Assembly (NCBI GenBank): GCA_036405135.1
Contig: DASWYF010000048.1
Location: 1 to 64,000 of the forward strand
DNA: 64,000 nucleotides
Direction of reading: 5' to 3'
Source: Verrucomicrobiia bacterium
GTDB lineage: Bacteria; Verrucomicrobiota; Verrucomicrobiia; Limisphaerales; JAEYXS01
Shown here one piece after another: positions 44,999 to 53,333 of this stretch. Position 1 is the stretch's first letter; every line of letters begins with the position of its first letter. Both the position numbers and the translations under genes were made by a program. Below the pieces are notes generated by a model, which saw only the letters and a program-made list of their open reading frames with translations, was not told the DNA's origin and searched no databases.

Positions 44999-45125
44999 AA
45001 CCACAGATGGACACAGATACACACAGATTGGGGAAATCTCTTAGCAGAAAGGAGAAAAACTACGGTTCGCTCAAGGTTGCTTAATAGACTGCTTTATCTG
45101 TGTTAATCTGTGTCCATCTGTGGTT
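44999..45125. repeat. 20-base perfect inverted repeat (CACAGATGGACACAGAT type)
   Basis: Arms at 44999-45018 and 45106-45125 are exact inverted complements (AACCACAGATGGACACAGAT). The 87 bases between them carry ACACAGATT and TTAATCTGTG extensions. The element fills most of the gap between pgi and lemA. Related words occur at about 21906, in front of glpD. Confidence 0.65.
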
Positions 45126-45201
45126 AACCCATTCCAAACGTGCCCAAGTCTTGTAGTCCGGTCATGGTTGCATCTGTGGTGTGTTCCGCTAAAGTGCGGT
45201 C

Positions 45202-45774
45202 ATGGTAGCGTTATTAATAGCCTTGGGAGTGTTGCTGGGCATCGCCCTCATCATCGGACTTTACATCATGGGCGTTTACAATGGGCTCGTGAAACTGCGA
45301 CAGGCCGTGCGCAATGCGTGGTCGCAGATCGATGTGCAGCTCAAGCGCCGCCATGACCTGATCCCGAATCTGGTCAACACGGTGAAAGGCTACGCCACAC
45401 ACGAAAAGTCCACGCTGGACGCCGTGATCAGTGCTCGGGCGAAAGCTACGAGCGTGAATGTCACCGCTGGCACGGCCGAGCGGATGAAGGCAGAAGGGGA
45501 GCTTAGCTCCGCGCTGTCACGCTTGCTGATGGTCACGGAGAATTATCCGGCGCTGAAGGCGGACAAGCAGTTCATCATGCTCCAGGAAGAGCTGACCAGC
45601 ACGGAGAACCGCGTGGCCTTTGCCCGCCAGTATTACAATGACAGCGCGCAACAGCATAACGTGGCGGTGCAGACCTTTCCGGCGGTGCTGATCGCGGGCA
45701 TGCTGGGCTTCAAGGAAGAGCCGTTCTTCGAAGCGCCTGCTGAGGCGAAGAACGCGCCGACAGTGCAGTTCTAA
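45202..45774 (+). CDS. LemA family protein
   Basis: A 190-residue membrane-anchored protein: an N-terminal transmembrane helix (LGVLLGIALIIGLYIMGVYN), then the helical LemA domain with QAVRNAWSQIDVQLKRRHDL, IPNLVNTVKGYATHE and TENRVAFARQYYNDSAQQHN. LemA proteins are widespread; proposed roles involve envelope organisation or peptide display, none proven generally. A strong terminator follows. No membrane protease or TPM-domain gene, often a neighbour, is present. Confidence 0.92.
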   Translation: MVALLIALGVLLGIALIIGLYIMGVYNGLVKLRQAVRNAWSQIDVQLKRRHDLIPNLVNTVKGYATHEKSTLDAVISARAKATSVNVTAGTAERMKAEGELSSALSRLLMVTENYPALKADKQFIMLQEELTSTENRVAFARQYYNDSAQQHNVAVQTFPAVLIAGMLGFKEEPFFEAPAEAKNAPTVQF

Positions 45775-45800
45775 TTGGTACGGAATGATTTTCATCAAGA

Positions 45801-45833
45801 GCGTTGAAGGCGTTATGCCTTCAACGCTTTTTT
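45801..45833 (+). terminator. Factor-independent terminator of lemA
   Basis: An 11-base perfect stem (GCGTTGAAGGC and GCCTTCAACGC) with a 5-base loop is followed directly by six T, 26 bases after the lemA stop. Confidence 0.9.
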
Positions 45834-45843
45834 GTTTTCTATG

Positions 45844-46016
45844 GCCCGGAGGGCCAAAAGATTCTTAGCAGCGGCTTTTAAGCCGCTGTGCAGCACGAGT
45901 AAAACACGGTCACGTAGTGACCGAAGATGGGTTGTCTCTTGCGTCGCTAACGCGACGCTTACTCATTAATGATAGAGTCGGCGGCTTGAAAAGCCGCCGC
46001 TAAGAATCTTTCGTGC
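45844..46016. repeat. Family B multi-hairpin palindromic element, copy 2
   Basis: It begins GGCCCGGAGGGCCAAAAGAT, like the left arm at 12116. The outer arms include AAGATTCTTAGC (45858-45869) and its exact complement at 45999-46010. Between them are hairpins: CAGCGGCTTTTAAGCCGCTG (45869), CGGTCACGTAGTGACCG (45907), GCGTCGCTAACGCGACGC (45941), and GGCGGCTTGAAAAGCCGCC (45980). It fills the 390-base gap after lemA, with no gene. Confidence 0.7.
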
Positions 46017-46164
46017 CTAGAGGCGCGGAATGCTTTGAGATCAAATACTTTGAAGACTTCCACTCCACACTCAGTCTGAATCTCAGACGCTGGTAAAGCG
46101 TTGGGGAACTTCTTCCCCGTTTTCCGCTTGCCTGCCGGCGTTGTTTTGAAAGTAAATCCACACC

Positions 46165-47136
46165 ATGAAAGCCCGCCTTCTTCTTGCCTTAACTGCACTC
46201 ATCGCCTGTTCCTTCACCGCTGCTGCCGCTGATCTGCGTCTCGGCATCGTCGGCACGGACACCTCGCATGTGCCTTCTTTCACCAAGATCCTGAACGATC
46301 CCAAAGCCAAGGATCATGTGGAGGGTGCGAAGGTCGTGGCCGCCTTCAAGGGCGGCAGCAAGGACATCACGAACAGCTGGATGCGCGTGGACAAATACGC
46401 GGATGAGATCTCTACCCAATACGGTGTGAAGATCTACGACAGCATCGAGGAACTCTGCAAGAACGTGGACGCGGTATTGCTCGAGAGCCTTGATGGCCGC
46501 CCGCACCTCGCCCAGGCCACGCCAGTCATCAAGGCGGGCAAACCCCTTTTCATCGACAAGCCGATGGCGGCTTCCTTGAAGGATGCCTTGGCCATCTTTG
46601 AACTGGCCAAGAAACACAAGGTGCCGGTGTTCAGCGCGTCCTCGTTGCGTTTCGGCAAGGAGACCATCGCCGTGCGCAATGGCAGCGTCGGCAAGGTGCA
46701 GAGCGCAGAAACGACCAGCCCAGCGCACATTGATTCTACACATCCTGATCTTTTCTGGTATGGCATCCATGGCGTGGAATCCCTCTTCACGGTGATGGGC
46801 ACCGGTTGCGAAACCGTAGAGCGCACCACCACGGCCGATGGCAAGATCCAGGTGACCGGCACGTGGAAGGGTGGTCGCAAAGGCACCTTCACGGAGAGCA
46901 AGGCTTACGGCGGCAAAGCCATCGGTGAAAAAGGCGAGAGCCCCGTGGGTAAATATGATGGCTACGCCGCGCTCGTGAAGGAGATCGTGCCCTTCTTCCA
47001 GACTGGCAAAGCACCCGTCCCGATGGAAGAGACGATCGAGATTCTGGCCTTCATGGAAGCTGCAGATGCCAGCAAGGCCGCCGGTGGCAAGCCGGTGAAG
47101 ATCGCGGACATCATCAAGGCGGCGAAGAAGAAGTGA
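46165..47136 (+). CDS. Secreted Gfo/Idh/MocA-family oxidoreductase-like protein
   Basis: A 323-residue protein with a Sec signal (LLLALTALIACSFTAAAA), then the NAD(P)-binding Rossmann fold of Gfo/Idh/MocA proteins: LRLGIVGTDTSHVPSF, NVDAVLLESLDGRPH, and GKPLFIDKPMAASLKDA containing the conserved lysine of the EKP-like motif. Export of this fold is common in Planctomycetes and Verrucomicrobia and is thought to serve sugar conversion outside the cytoplasm. The substrate is unknown. Confidence 0.86.
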   Translation: MKARLLLALTALIACSFTAAAADLRLGIVGTDTSHVPSFTKILNDPKAKDHVEGAKVVAAFKGGSKDITNSWMRVDKYADEISTQYGVKIYDSIEELCKNVDAVLLESLDGRPHLAQATPVIKAGKPLFIDKPMAASLKDALAIFELAKKHKVPVFSASSLRFGKETIAVRNGSVGKVQSAETTSPAHIDSTHPDLFWYGIHGVESLFTVMGTGCETVERTTTADGKIQVTGTWKGGRKGTFTESKAYGGKAIGEKGESPVGKYDGYAALVKEIVPFFQTGKAPVPMEETIEILAFMEAADASKAAGGKPVKIADIIKAAKKK

Positions 47137-47221
47137 GCGGTTTTTCCCGATTGGGGCACTGAAAATCCACACTTGCCAAATGGGCGGGCTTATGGCTTCT
47201 TTGCTGCCCCTGTTCGTGAAG

Positions 47222-47297
47222 TGCGCGGTTAGCTCAGTGGTAGAGCATCACCTTGACACGGTGGGGGTCACAGGTTCGAACCCTGTATCGCGCACCA
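47222..47297 (+). tRNA. tRNA-Val (GAC)
   Basis: A complete cloverleaf of 76 bases including encoded CCA. The acceptor TGCGCGG pairs with TCGCGCA, the D-arm is AGCTCAGTGGTAGAGC, the anticodon loop TTGACAC carries GAC, and the T-arm CAGGTTCGAACCCTG is perfect. It lies between the Gfo/Idh/MocA gene and ffh. Confidence 0.95.
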
Positions 47298-47345
47298 TTT
47301 CCATTTCTTAGCACGCAAATCCTGAAGGCGTTTACCAGGCGGGCA

Positions 47346-48695
47346 TTACCGGAAACCACCGGCACCCGGCGGCAATTTGCCACCCATCTTGCCGATCATC
47401 TTCTGGAACTTGCCCATCTTCTTCAGCATCGCTTGCATCTGCGTGAAGCGTTGCAACATGCTGTTCACCTCCGCCACGGAAACGCCACTGCCCTTCGCGA
47501 TGCGTTGACGCCGGCGCGCATTGAGGATTTGCGGATGGCGACGTTCCTTCAACGTCATCGCGCAAATCATGCCCTCCATGCGGCGGAACTCTTTTTCACT
47601 CTTCGAGAGGTCCGCACCCTTCACCATGTCTGCGCCACCGGGCAGAAGTCCCACGAGCGATTCCAGCGAACCCATCTTTTTCATCTGGCGAAGCTGATCC
47701 AGGAAGTCTTCGAGCGTGAACTCGCCCTTCCGCATCTTCTCTTCCAGCTTCTTCGCCTCGGCTTCATCAATGGCTTCCGCTGCTTTCTCCACGAGTGACA
47801 CCACGTCACCCATGCCCAAGATGCGCGATGCCATACGTTCCGGATGGAACGGCTCGAAATCATCTAGCTTCTCACCCACGCCCGCGAATTTGATCGGCTT
47901 GCCCGTGACGGACTTGAGGCTCAGCGCCGCACCGCCGCGCGCATCACCGTCCAACTTCGTGAGGATCGCCCCCGTGATGTTCAACGCCTTGTCGAAGTGC
48001 GTCGCCACATTCACGGCTTCCTGGCCGGTCGCGGCATCCAGGACGAGGAGAATCTCCTGCGGCTTGATCAGATCGCGCAACTTCACCAGCTCCTGCACCA
48101 GCGGTTCATCGATCTGCAAACGGCCCGCCGTATCGAAGATCAGCGTGTTGCGATTATTCGCTTTCGCGAATTCCAGCGCACCTTTCGCGATCTTCTGTAC
48201 ATCCGTCTCACCGCGCATCAGGAACACCGGGATGTCCAATTGCTTGCCGAGCGTCTCGAGCTGATCCATCGCCGCCGGACGATACACGTCGCACGCTACG
48301 AGGAGGGGCAGTCGCGCCTGCTTCACGAGCAGTTTCGCGAGCTTGCCGCTGGAAGTCGTTTTGCCTGAGCCATGCAGACCCACCATCATGATGTTGGCGG
48401 GATTGCCGCTGATATTCAGGCCGGCGTTCGTATCGCCGAGCAGCGTCACCATCTCATCATGGATGAGCTTGATGATCTGCTGGCCGGGCTGGACGCTCTG
48501 GATGACCTGCTGGCCGATGGCCTTCTCCTTCACCGATTCGATGAAGTCCTTGGCCACCTTGAAGTTCACGTCGGCGTCGAGCAACGCCATACGTACATCG
48601 CGGAGGGAATCGGAGACATTGGACTCCGAGATCTTGCCCATGCCGCGCAGGTTGCGAAAAACATTCTGCAGTTTGCCGGTCAACGAATCGAACAT
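47346..48695 (-). CDS. ffh: Signal recognition particle protein Ffh (SRP54)
   Basis: A 449-residue GTPase that binds signal sequences of nascent membrane proteins and, with 4.5S RNA and FtsY, delivers ribosomes to the translocon. The G1 loop is GLHGSGKTTSSGKLA, followed by VACDVYRPAAMDQL, DTAGRLQID and TKLDGDARGGAALS. The C-terminal M domain is methionine-rich (RRRQRIAKGSGVSVAEVN and MQAMLKKMGKFQKMIGKMGG). The ATG at 48695 (MFDSLTGKLQNVF) is the family start. It is divergent from tRNA-Tyr. Confidence 0.97.
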   Translation of the reverse strand: MFDSLTGKLQNVFRNLRGMGKISESNVSDSLRDVRMALLDADVNFKVAKDFIESVKEKAIGQQVIQSVQPGQQIIKLIHDEMVTLLGDTNAGLNISGNPANIMMVGLHGSGKTTSSGKLAKLLVKQARLPLLVACDVYRPAAMDQLETLGKQLDIPVFLMRGETDVQKIAKGALEFAKANNRNTLIFDTAGRLQIDEPLVQELVKLRDLIKPQEILLVLDAATGQEAVNVATHFDKALNITGAILTKLDGDARGGAALSLKSVTGKPIKFAGVGEKLDDFEPFHPERMASRILGMGDVVSLVEKAAEAIDEAEAKKLEEKMRKGEFTLEDFLDQLRQMKKMGSLESLVGLLPGGADMVKGADLSKSEKEFRRMEGMICAMTLKERRHPQILNARRRQRIAKGSGVSVAEVNSMLQRFTQMQAMLKKMGKFQKMIGKMGGKLPPGAGGFR

Positions 48696-48787
48696 GGGGG
48701 CGAAAATAGGGGAGGAACGACGGGTTGACAAGCGCGCGGGTGTTTGGCTTAATTCGCGTCCCCTCGCAACAGGGGACAGATTGGCAC

Positions 48788-48873
48788 GGTAGAATACCCA
48801 AGTGGCCAACGGGGGCAGACTGTAAATCTGCTGGCTCACGCCTTCGATGGTTCGAATCCATCTTCTACCACCA
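48788..48873 (+). tRNA. tRNA-Tyr (GTA)
   Basis: A class II tRNA of 86 bases with encoded CCA. The acceptor GGTAGAA pairs with TTCTACC, the anticodon arm CAGACTGTAAATCTG carries GTA, a long variable arm follows (GGCTCACGCC), and the T-arm GATGGTTCGAATCCATC is perfect. Confidence 0.95.
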
Positions 48874-50028
48874 CTCTCCTTCTACGTATCCGCCGAGTTA
48901 ACGAGGCGGAACAGATTTTCGTCCAGTCGTAGCCATGGTCGTAAGACCGCGCTAACCAAACCTTGAGGCTCAGATCCGCCAATAGCAGAAACATGGAAAC
49001 CTAAGCGCTTCCGATAAACGCCCTCTTCATAACTCATACTTCATACATTCCCCCGAAGTGGCTTTCTGCTTGGTTTGCTCCGCCCGGCAACCCGTTCAAG
49101 GCGTCCTGTGCTACGGCACTCTAGCCTCCGGCCTCAACCTCCCAAACCCAACCCTCGCCAGCCACTCCACGCCAATAAATCGTAATCGTCCTCGATTCCT
49201 AAAAACCTCAGACTCAAAACGCCGACCATCAGCAGAAACGCAGCCGAAGAACAGAGAATGCCCGTCTAGGCACGTTGCCTCTTCTCCCTCTCCTCTAACG
49301 AGGAGAGGGCTGGGGTGAGGAGTGAGCGCGCCGAGCGTCATTAATACGCCCAGCGCCTTCCCTTTCTTCATTCACCATTCTTACTTCTGCGTTCCTTAAA
49401 AGGAACTATGTCAAAGAGCAATGAAACCACCCGACCCCTGTGAGGCATCGTGTTCTCCCCCTCTACGATTGAGAGTTCAAATTCAGCAAGTGTCCAAGAC
49501 CCGGCTGGTTCCGCAGTGAGTACTAGAGATTCCCCGACCTCATTCTTGGTCAGCGTCCCTTTCCCCCTCCAGCTTACGAGCCCCAATCCACACGCCCGAC
49601 ACACCCACAGATCCTACCCTGAACCCGGTGGGGCAAAGCTGCCGCTTTGCCCTAACTAATTCCCCACAACTGCCCCACCGAACTTCAGCAGAGACCCCGA
49701 AGCAAGAATCGCACTTCGCCCCTCTCACCTCGCACGTCTCCATGATGCTTCCATAAGGAATTGCCAAACGATTCCAACGAACCATTGGGGGGAGGATTTT
49801 TGAACTTTCCCTGTCCCTGACCTGAAACATTAGACCAGAAACCTGAAACTTCTCTTTGCCCCTTCCTTTACCAGCAGCGAGCTGCCAGCGGGGAAAAGAA
49901 TATCAAAATCTCCGCAACTGACAATCATATTATCTGAAATTGATTTTCATTTTATCTAATCAATTGCAGCCCAACAAATTCCCGATGCAAATTTCTGACC
50001 GCGGAAAGCCCGCCAGTGTGACCTGCCA
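48874..50028. other. Long intergenic region with dispersed repeats and no convincing gene
   Basis: These 1.15 kb between tRNA-Tyr and the ankyrin gene contain only short frames with no ribosome sites or recognisable motifs. Visible items are an inverted copy of the CTCACCCC/CCCTCTCC repeat at 49282-49328 (first copy at 25118), the AGTTTC-type repeat at 49819-49851 (first copy at 35506), and an AT-rich tract at about 49900-49980. The segment looks like decayed or repeat-derived DNA. Confidence 0.6.
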
Positions 50029-51903
50029 CTAATCCCACCACAAAAAGAACTGCTTCGCTTTCTTCAACTGCGTCGCCGCATTTGCCACTGTCCCCGCCCC
50101 TTGATCCACAAAATCCGGACACAGATCATAAAATAGCTGCGCCACCTTCTTGCTGTTCTTTAAGGCTTCCGTGAAACGCCCCGCGATGAAATCTGCACCC
50201 GCTCCCGTTATCACAAACGGAAACTCCAGCTCGATCTCCTGCAATCGCCGAATGATTGCCGAGTTCGTCAGCGAATCGTTCGGCGCACTCGTCTGCATGA
50301 ACGCTACCGCCTTCGCCCATGAATTCGTCGGCAACAACCCCAACCGCGTGCGATCATGATCCAGCGCCAGCAAGTAGACTCCTTTGCATCGTAGCGTGAA
50401 CTGCTCTTTGATGAGCAGCTCATCGATCGCTTCTTTCGAAGCCGCTAGGGAAACTCCTCCCGCCCGATCATCGAAAACCGGTTTCGGCTCCGCCTTCAAC
50501 TTCTTGGCCAAACGCGCCACGTGCTCTTGAAATTTCGGTGCTGTTGCTGCCTCGCTGAAATCAGGTGGCGCTGGCTCCTTGGCTGGTGCTCCTCTGAACA
50601 CTTCCTTCATCTCCTCCTGGATCACCGGCAGCATCTTTTCCAGTTTGTATGATTCCGCCAGGATGTTCTTGCCGCGCCGGTCATTCAGGTTGGGATTCGC
50701 CCCTTTGCGGATCAGCCACCGTACCAACTCCTCATCCTCCAAATAAACCGCCTTGCTCAAAAAACAATCTCCGTCATTCGACTCTTCTGCTCCCAAATTC
50801 GGATCAGCCCCGTGCTCTACCATCACCCTGATAGCCCTCGCTTCTTCCTCCTCATTACTTATCATGGAAAGAATCATCCCTCCTTGATACATTCGCACAT
50901 TAGGATTCTTCACCTTAAGATACATCGGTTCGACCTCTTTCCACGGCTTCTTCTCTTCCAAAGCCTCGATGACCGGCAACCAGTCCAGATTCACCTCATC
51001 CGATCCCGCCTTGCGAAGAATATTGATCACCGCCGTCCGGTCCGGTGGTGCCGCCATGGCAAACATCAACGGGGACCAACCCGATGGCGTGCGTGCGTTC
51101 ACATCCGCTCCCGCTTTGAGGATCAATTCCACTATCTCATCGGCATGCTTGTTTGTGCGCAAGGTCGAAGAACCCACCAGCCGTGGATCATCCTGATATT
51201 GCGCCATGTCTTTGATGTCGATCTGCTCCAGCTTCCCACCCTCCGTCGCCTTCATCAGGGCTGTGCATCCCGTATCATCCCGCAGATGTACATTCGCCTT
51301 GGCCTCCAGCAACGCCTTCACGATGCCGATCTTCCCATGTGCCGCTGCTTCCATGAGATAACTCTCTTGAAAATTAGGATCCTGATAATCCGGATCGGCT
51401 CCCATCCCCAAAAGCAACCGCGCGATTTCCACTCTATTGTTCATCACCGCTCCACCCATCGCTGTGAAACCGTCCTTGTGCCCATTCGGATTCGCTCCGC
51501 TCTCCAGCAGCGTTTGCACCAACTTAGCATCTCCTTTGCCTACCGCCACCCTCAACGCCGTATCTCCACCTGACTTCGAATTCACCTTGGCCCCCGCCGC
51601 GATCAATGCCCTCACCACCTCATGATGCTTCCCACGGATCGCATGATGCAGCGGTGTCTCCCCACCGCCCTCGCTCGGCATGATGAAGCGGTCCTTCGCC
51701 TTGTGATCCGCCCCCGCCGCCAGCAGCTGCTTCACGATCTCCAGATGTCCCCCCATCGCCGCATGCATCAAAGGCGTTCGGTTGGAATACCCTTCTTTAT
51801 CTTCGTGCTTGGCGTTAACATTGGCTCCTTGGGCGATGAGTTCCTTCACTTGTCCCGCATCCCCAGCATTGATGGCGACCACCAGTTGCTCGTCATTGTT
51901 CAT
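50029..51903 (-). CDS. Ankyrin-repeat protein with C-terminal DUF4253 domain
   Basis: A 624-residue cytoplasmic protein. The first 330 residues hold about eight ankyrin repeats with the TPLMHAA-GGH-EIVKQLLAAGAD pattern, and two or three more follow to about residue 430. The last 130 residues match DUF4253: LLPTNSWAKAVAFMQ, LEFPFVITGAGADFIAGRF, YDLCPDFVDQGAGTV and the terminal FFLWWD. DUF4253 is linked in other genomes to immunity-type proteins. The ATG at 51903 begins MNNDEQLVVAINAGD. Repeat-binding specificity is unknown. Confidence 0.85.
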   Translation of the reverse strand: MNNDEQLVVAINAGDAGQVKELIAQGANVNAKHEDKEGYSNRTPLMHAAMGGHLEIVKQLLAAGADHKAKDRFIMPSEGGGETPLHHAIRGKHHEVVRALIAAGAKVNSKSGGDTALRVAVGKGDAKLVQTLLESGANPNGHKDGFTAMGGAVMNNRVEIARLLLGMGADPDYQDPNFQESYLMEAAAHGKIGIVKALLEAKANVHLRDDTGCTALMKATEGGKLEQIDIKDMAQYQDDPRLVGSSTLRTNKHADEIVELILKAGADVNARTPSGWSPLMFAMAAPPDRTAVINILRKAGSDEVNLDWLPVIEALEEKKPWKEVEPMYLKVKNPNVRMYQGGMILSMISNEEEEARAIRVMVEHGADPNLGAEESNDGDCFLSKAVYLEDEELVRWLIRKGANPNLNDRRGKNILAESYKLEKMLPVIQEEMKEVFRGAPAKEPAPPDFSEAATAPKFQEHVARLAKKLKAEPKPVFDDRAGGVSLAASKEAIDELLIKEQFTLRCKGVYLLALDHDRTRLGLLPTNSWAKAVAFMQTSAPNDSLTNSAIIRRLQEIELEFPFVITGAGADFIAGRFTEALKNSKKVAQLFYDLCPDFVDQGAGTVANAATQLKKAKQFFLWWD

Positions 51904-52222
51904 GGCTGAACCCCTAACTCGCAGAATCAGCCACCACAAACAAGCACATTCCCCGTTCTAGAAGCGGTTTCATGGTGGATTGGCTTACAACTTAAAACGC
52001 TTTTCCCAAAACTTTTCCGCTCCGTCATATGACCGTAACTCATCCCCGCCACCTTTTTCCCGCGAACTATCGAACTTCGCGGACCTCTTGAGCTACCCGC
52101 CCACGGTCCGCCCGTTCATCAAGGAGTGTGATTCATTCAGTGCGGAAGGCCCGTCCCTCCGCACTGCCCTGTACGCGTCTCGCGAAGTGCAGAACTTTGA
52201 TTCGTCTCAGTGGTTTTCTCAT
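51904..52222. other. Intergenic region between ankyrin and HEAT-like genes
   Basis: No gene is visible. The stretch has the promoter region of the ankyrin gene and a hairpin of AGTGCGGA with TCCGCACT at 52139-52165. The hairpin lacks a T-tract on either strand. It may mark the end of the HEAT-like transcript. Confidence 0.35.
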
Positions 52223-53176
52223 TCACGGTTTGAGATGCACTCCTTCCACATCGATCTTTCGGATCACACTGATCACATAGTTTGACGCTGCCGAGTTCGT
52301 GAACGTTTGCGCAAAGCGAAGCAACTCTGGCACGACAGGCAGCGCATTAGTCCCTACGTTTTCAAAAGGGCCCATCCCGGAATGGCAGAGCGAAGCATCG
52401 CCCGGTCTTAGTTCCCGCAGCAGGATTTGCAACTCAGGTCCCGGCCCATTGATCCGCACGATCGTTTCCGCCAGCGTTGCCTGCAGTCCGCGGTTTTGGT
52501 TCATTGGATTGGCGAGACGCGCTTTAAGCTCCGGGACATATGCCTTGGCAGCCGGACCAAATTCACCGATCGTCCGGATATCCCTGAAATGATCGTGCAT
52601 CGCCTTGCTCTGAGCCGGGAAACCGCGCACCAAAGCAGGCAGTACCAGCTCCGGTTGCTTGCGGATGGTGCCGAGCAGATGAACCAGCCGTTCACGCTCC
52701 CTTTGATCGTTCGTGTTCAACCCCGCCAAAATTTCCGGGATCAACACTTCTGCCCCCGAACCGAATTCCATCAATAACCTCGCGGTGATCTCTTCCCGCA
52801 TTTGTTGATGGTTGAACCAGTAGACCGCCGAAGGATGATCAAACCGTTCCATGTACCAAGCCGTGATCTGGGAATCGCGGCGGCAATGCTCACGCCAGAG
52901 AAACCAGACCGCGTTGGTGCCGAACTGTTTCAAAGCCACCGTCGCCGGATCACGCGCGAACTCCTCCTCATTCATCACCCAGATGGCGTCCATGGATTTC
53001 ACCTCCGCATACCACTCCTCCATCGTCTTGCCCTGATACTTCGGCTGCATCGCATAACGAGCAGTCTTGATGCCCAGCACGATCAGACAAAGCAGAACAA
53101 ACATGGCGATGAACCGCCATAAAATCTTGCGGTTTGGCACGACCGGCATGCTTGTTGTGCTTGGGCTGGATGCCAT
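52223..53176 (-). CDS. Membrane-anchored HEAT-like repeat protein
   Basis: A 317-residue protein. One N-terminal transmembrane helix (IAMFVLLCLIVLGIKTARYA) is followed by YQGKTMEEWYAEV and a series of alpha-helical repeats with IPEILAGLNTND, VLPALVRGF, EFGPAAKAYVPELKARL and ALPVVPELLRFAQTF. These resemble HEAT repeats of the type common in Verrucomicrobia. The function is unknown. It is divergent from the frameshifted paralogue gene 157 bases away. Confidence 0.7.
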   Translation of the reverse strand: MASSPSTTSMPVVPNRKILWRFIAMFVLLCLIVLGIKTARYAMQPKYQGKTMEEWYAEVKSMDAIWVMNEEEFARDPATVALKQFGTNAVWFLWREHCRRDSQITAWYMERFDHPSAVYWFNHQQMREEITARLLMEFGSGAEVLIPEILAGLNTNDQRERERLVHLLGTIRKQPELVLPALVRGFPAQSKAMHDHFRDIRTIGEFGPAAKAYVPELKARLANPMNQNRGLQATLAETIVRINGPGPELQILLRELRPGDASLCHSGMGPFENVGTNALPVVPELLRFAQTFTNSAASNYVISVIRKIDVEGVHLKP

Positions 53177-53333
53177 ATCGGAACTAAGGAGTTTCTTGCT
53201 CTCGCCTTGTGGAAAGCATATTCGTGACTGGTGCCTAGGCGCAGAACCTACCGTGTGCCGTCTGCATAAGCCAGCGTGGAGCATCCGGCGTTCTTGAAAA
53301 TCCCTCTACCCTCCCTCACAATGCTCCCGACCC

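Noticed and set aside
48890-49030. SRP RNA gene near ffh
   Set aside because: The conserved GGAAGCAGCC-type tetraloop region of 4.5S RNA is not present.
48874-50028. Several open frames of 60-100 codons between tRNA-Tyr and the ankyrin gene
   Set aside because: None has a ribosome site, recognisable motif or normal composition, and they overlap dispersed repeats on both strands.
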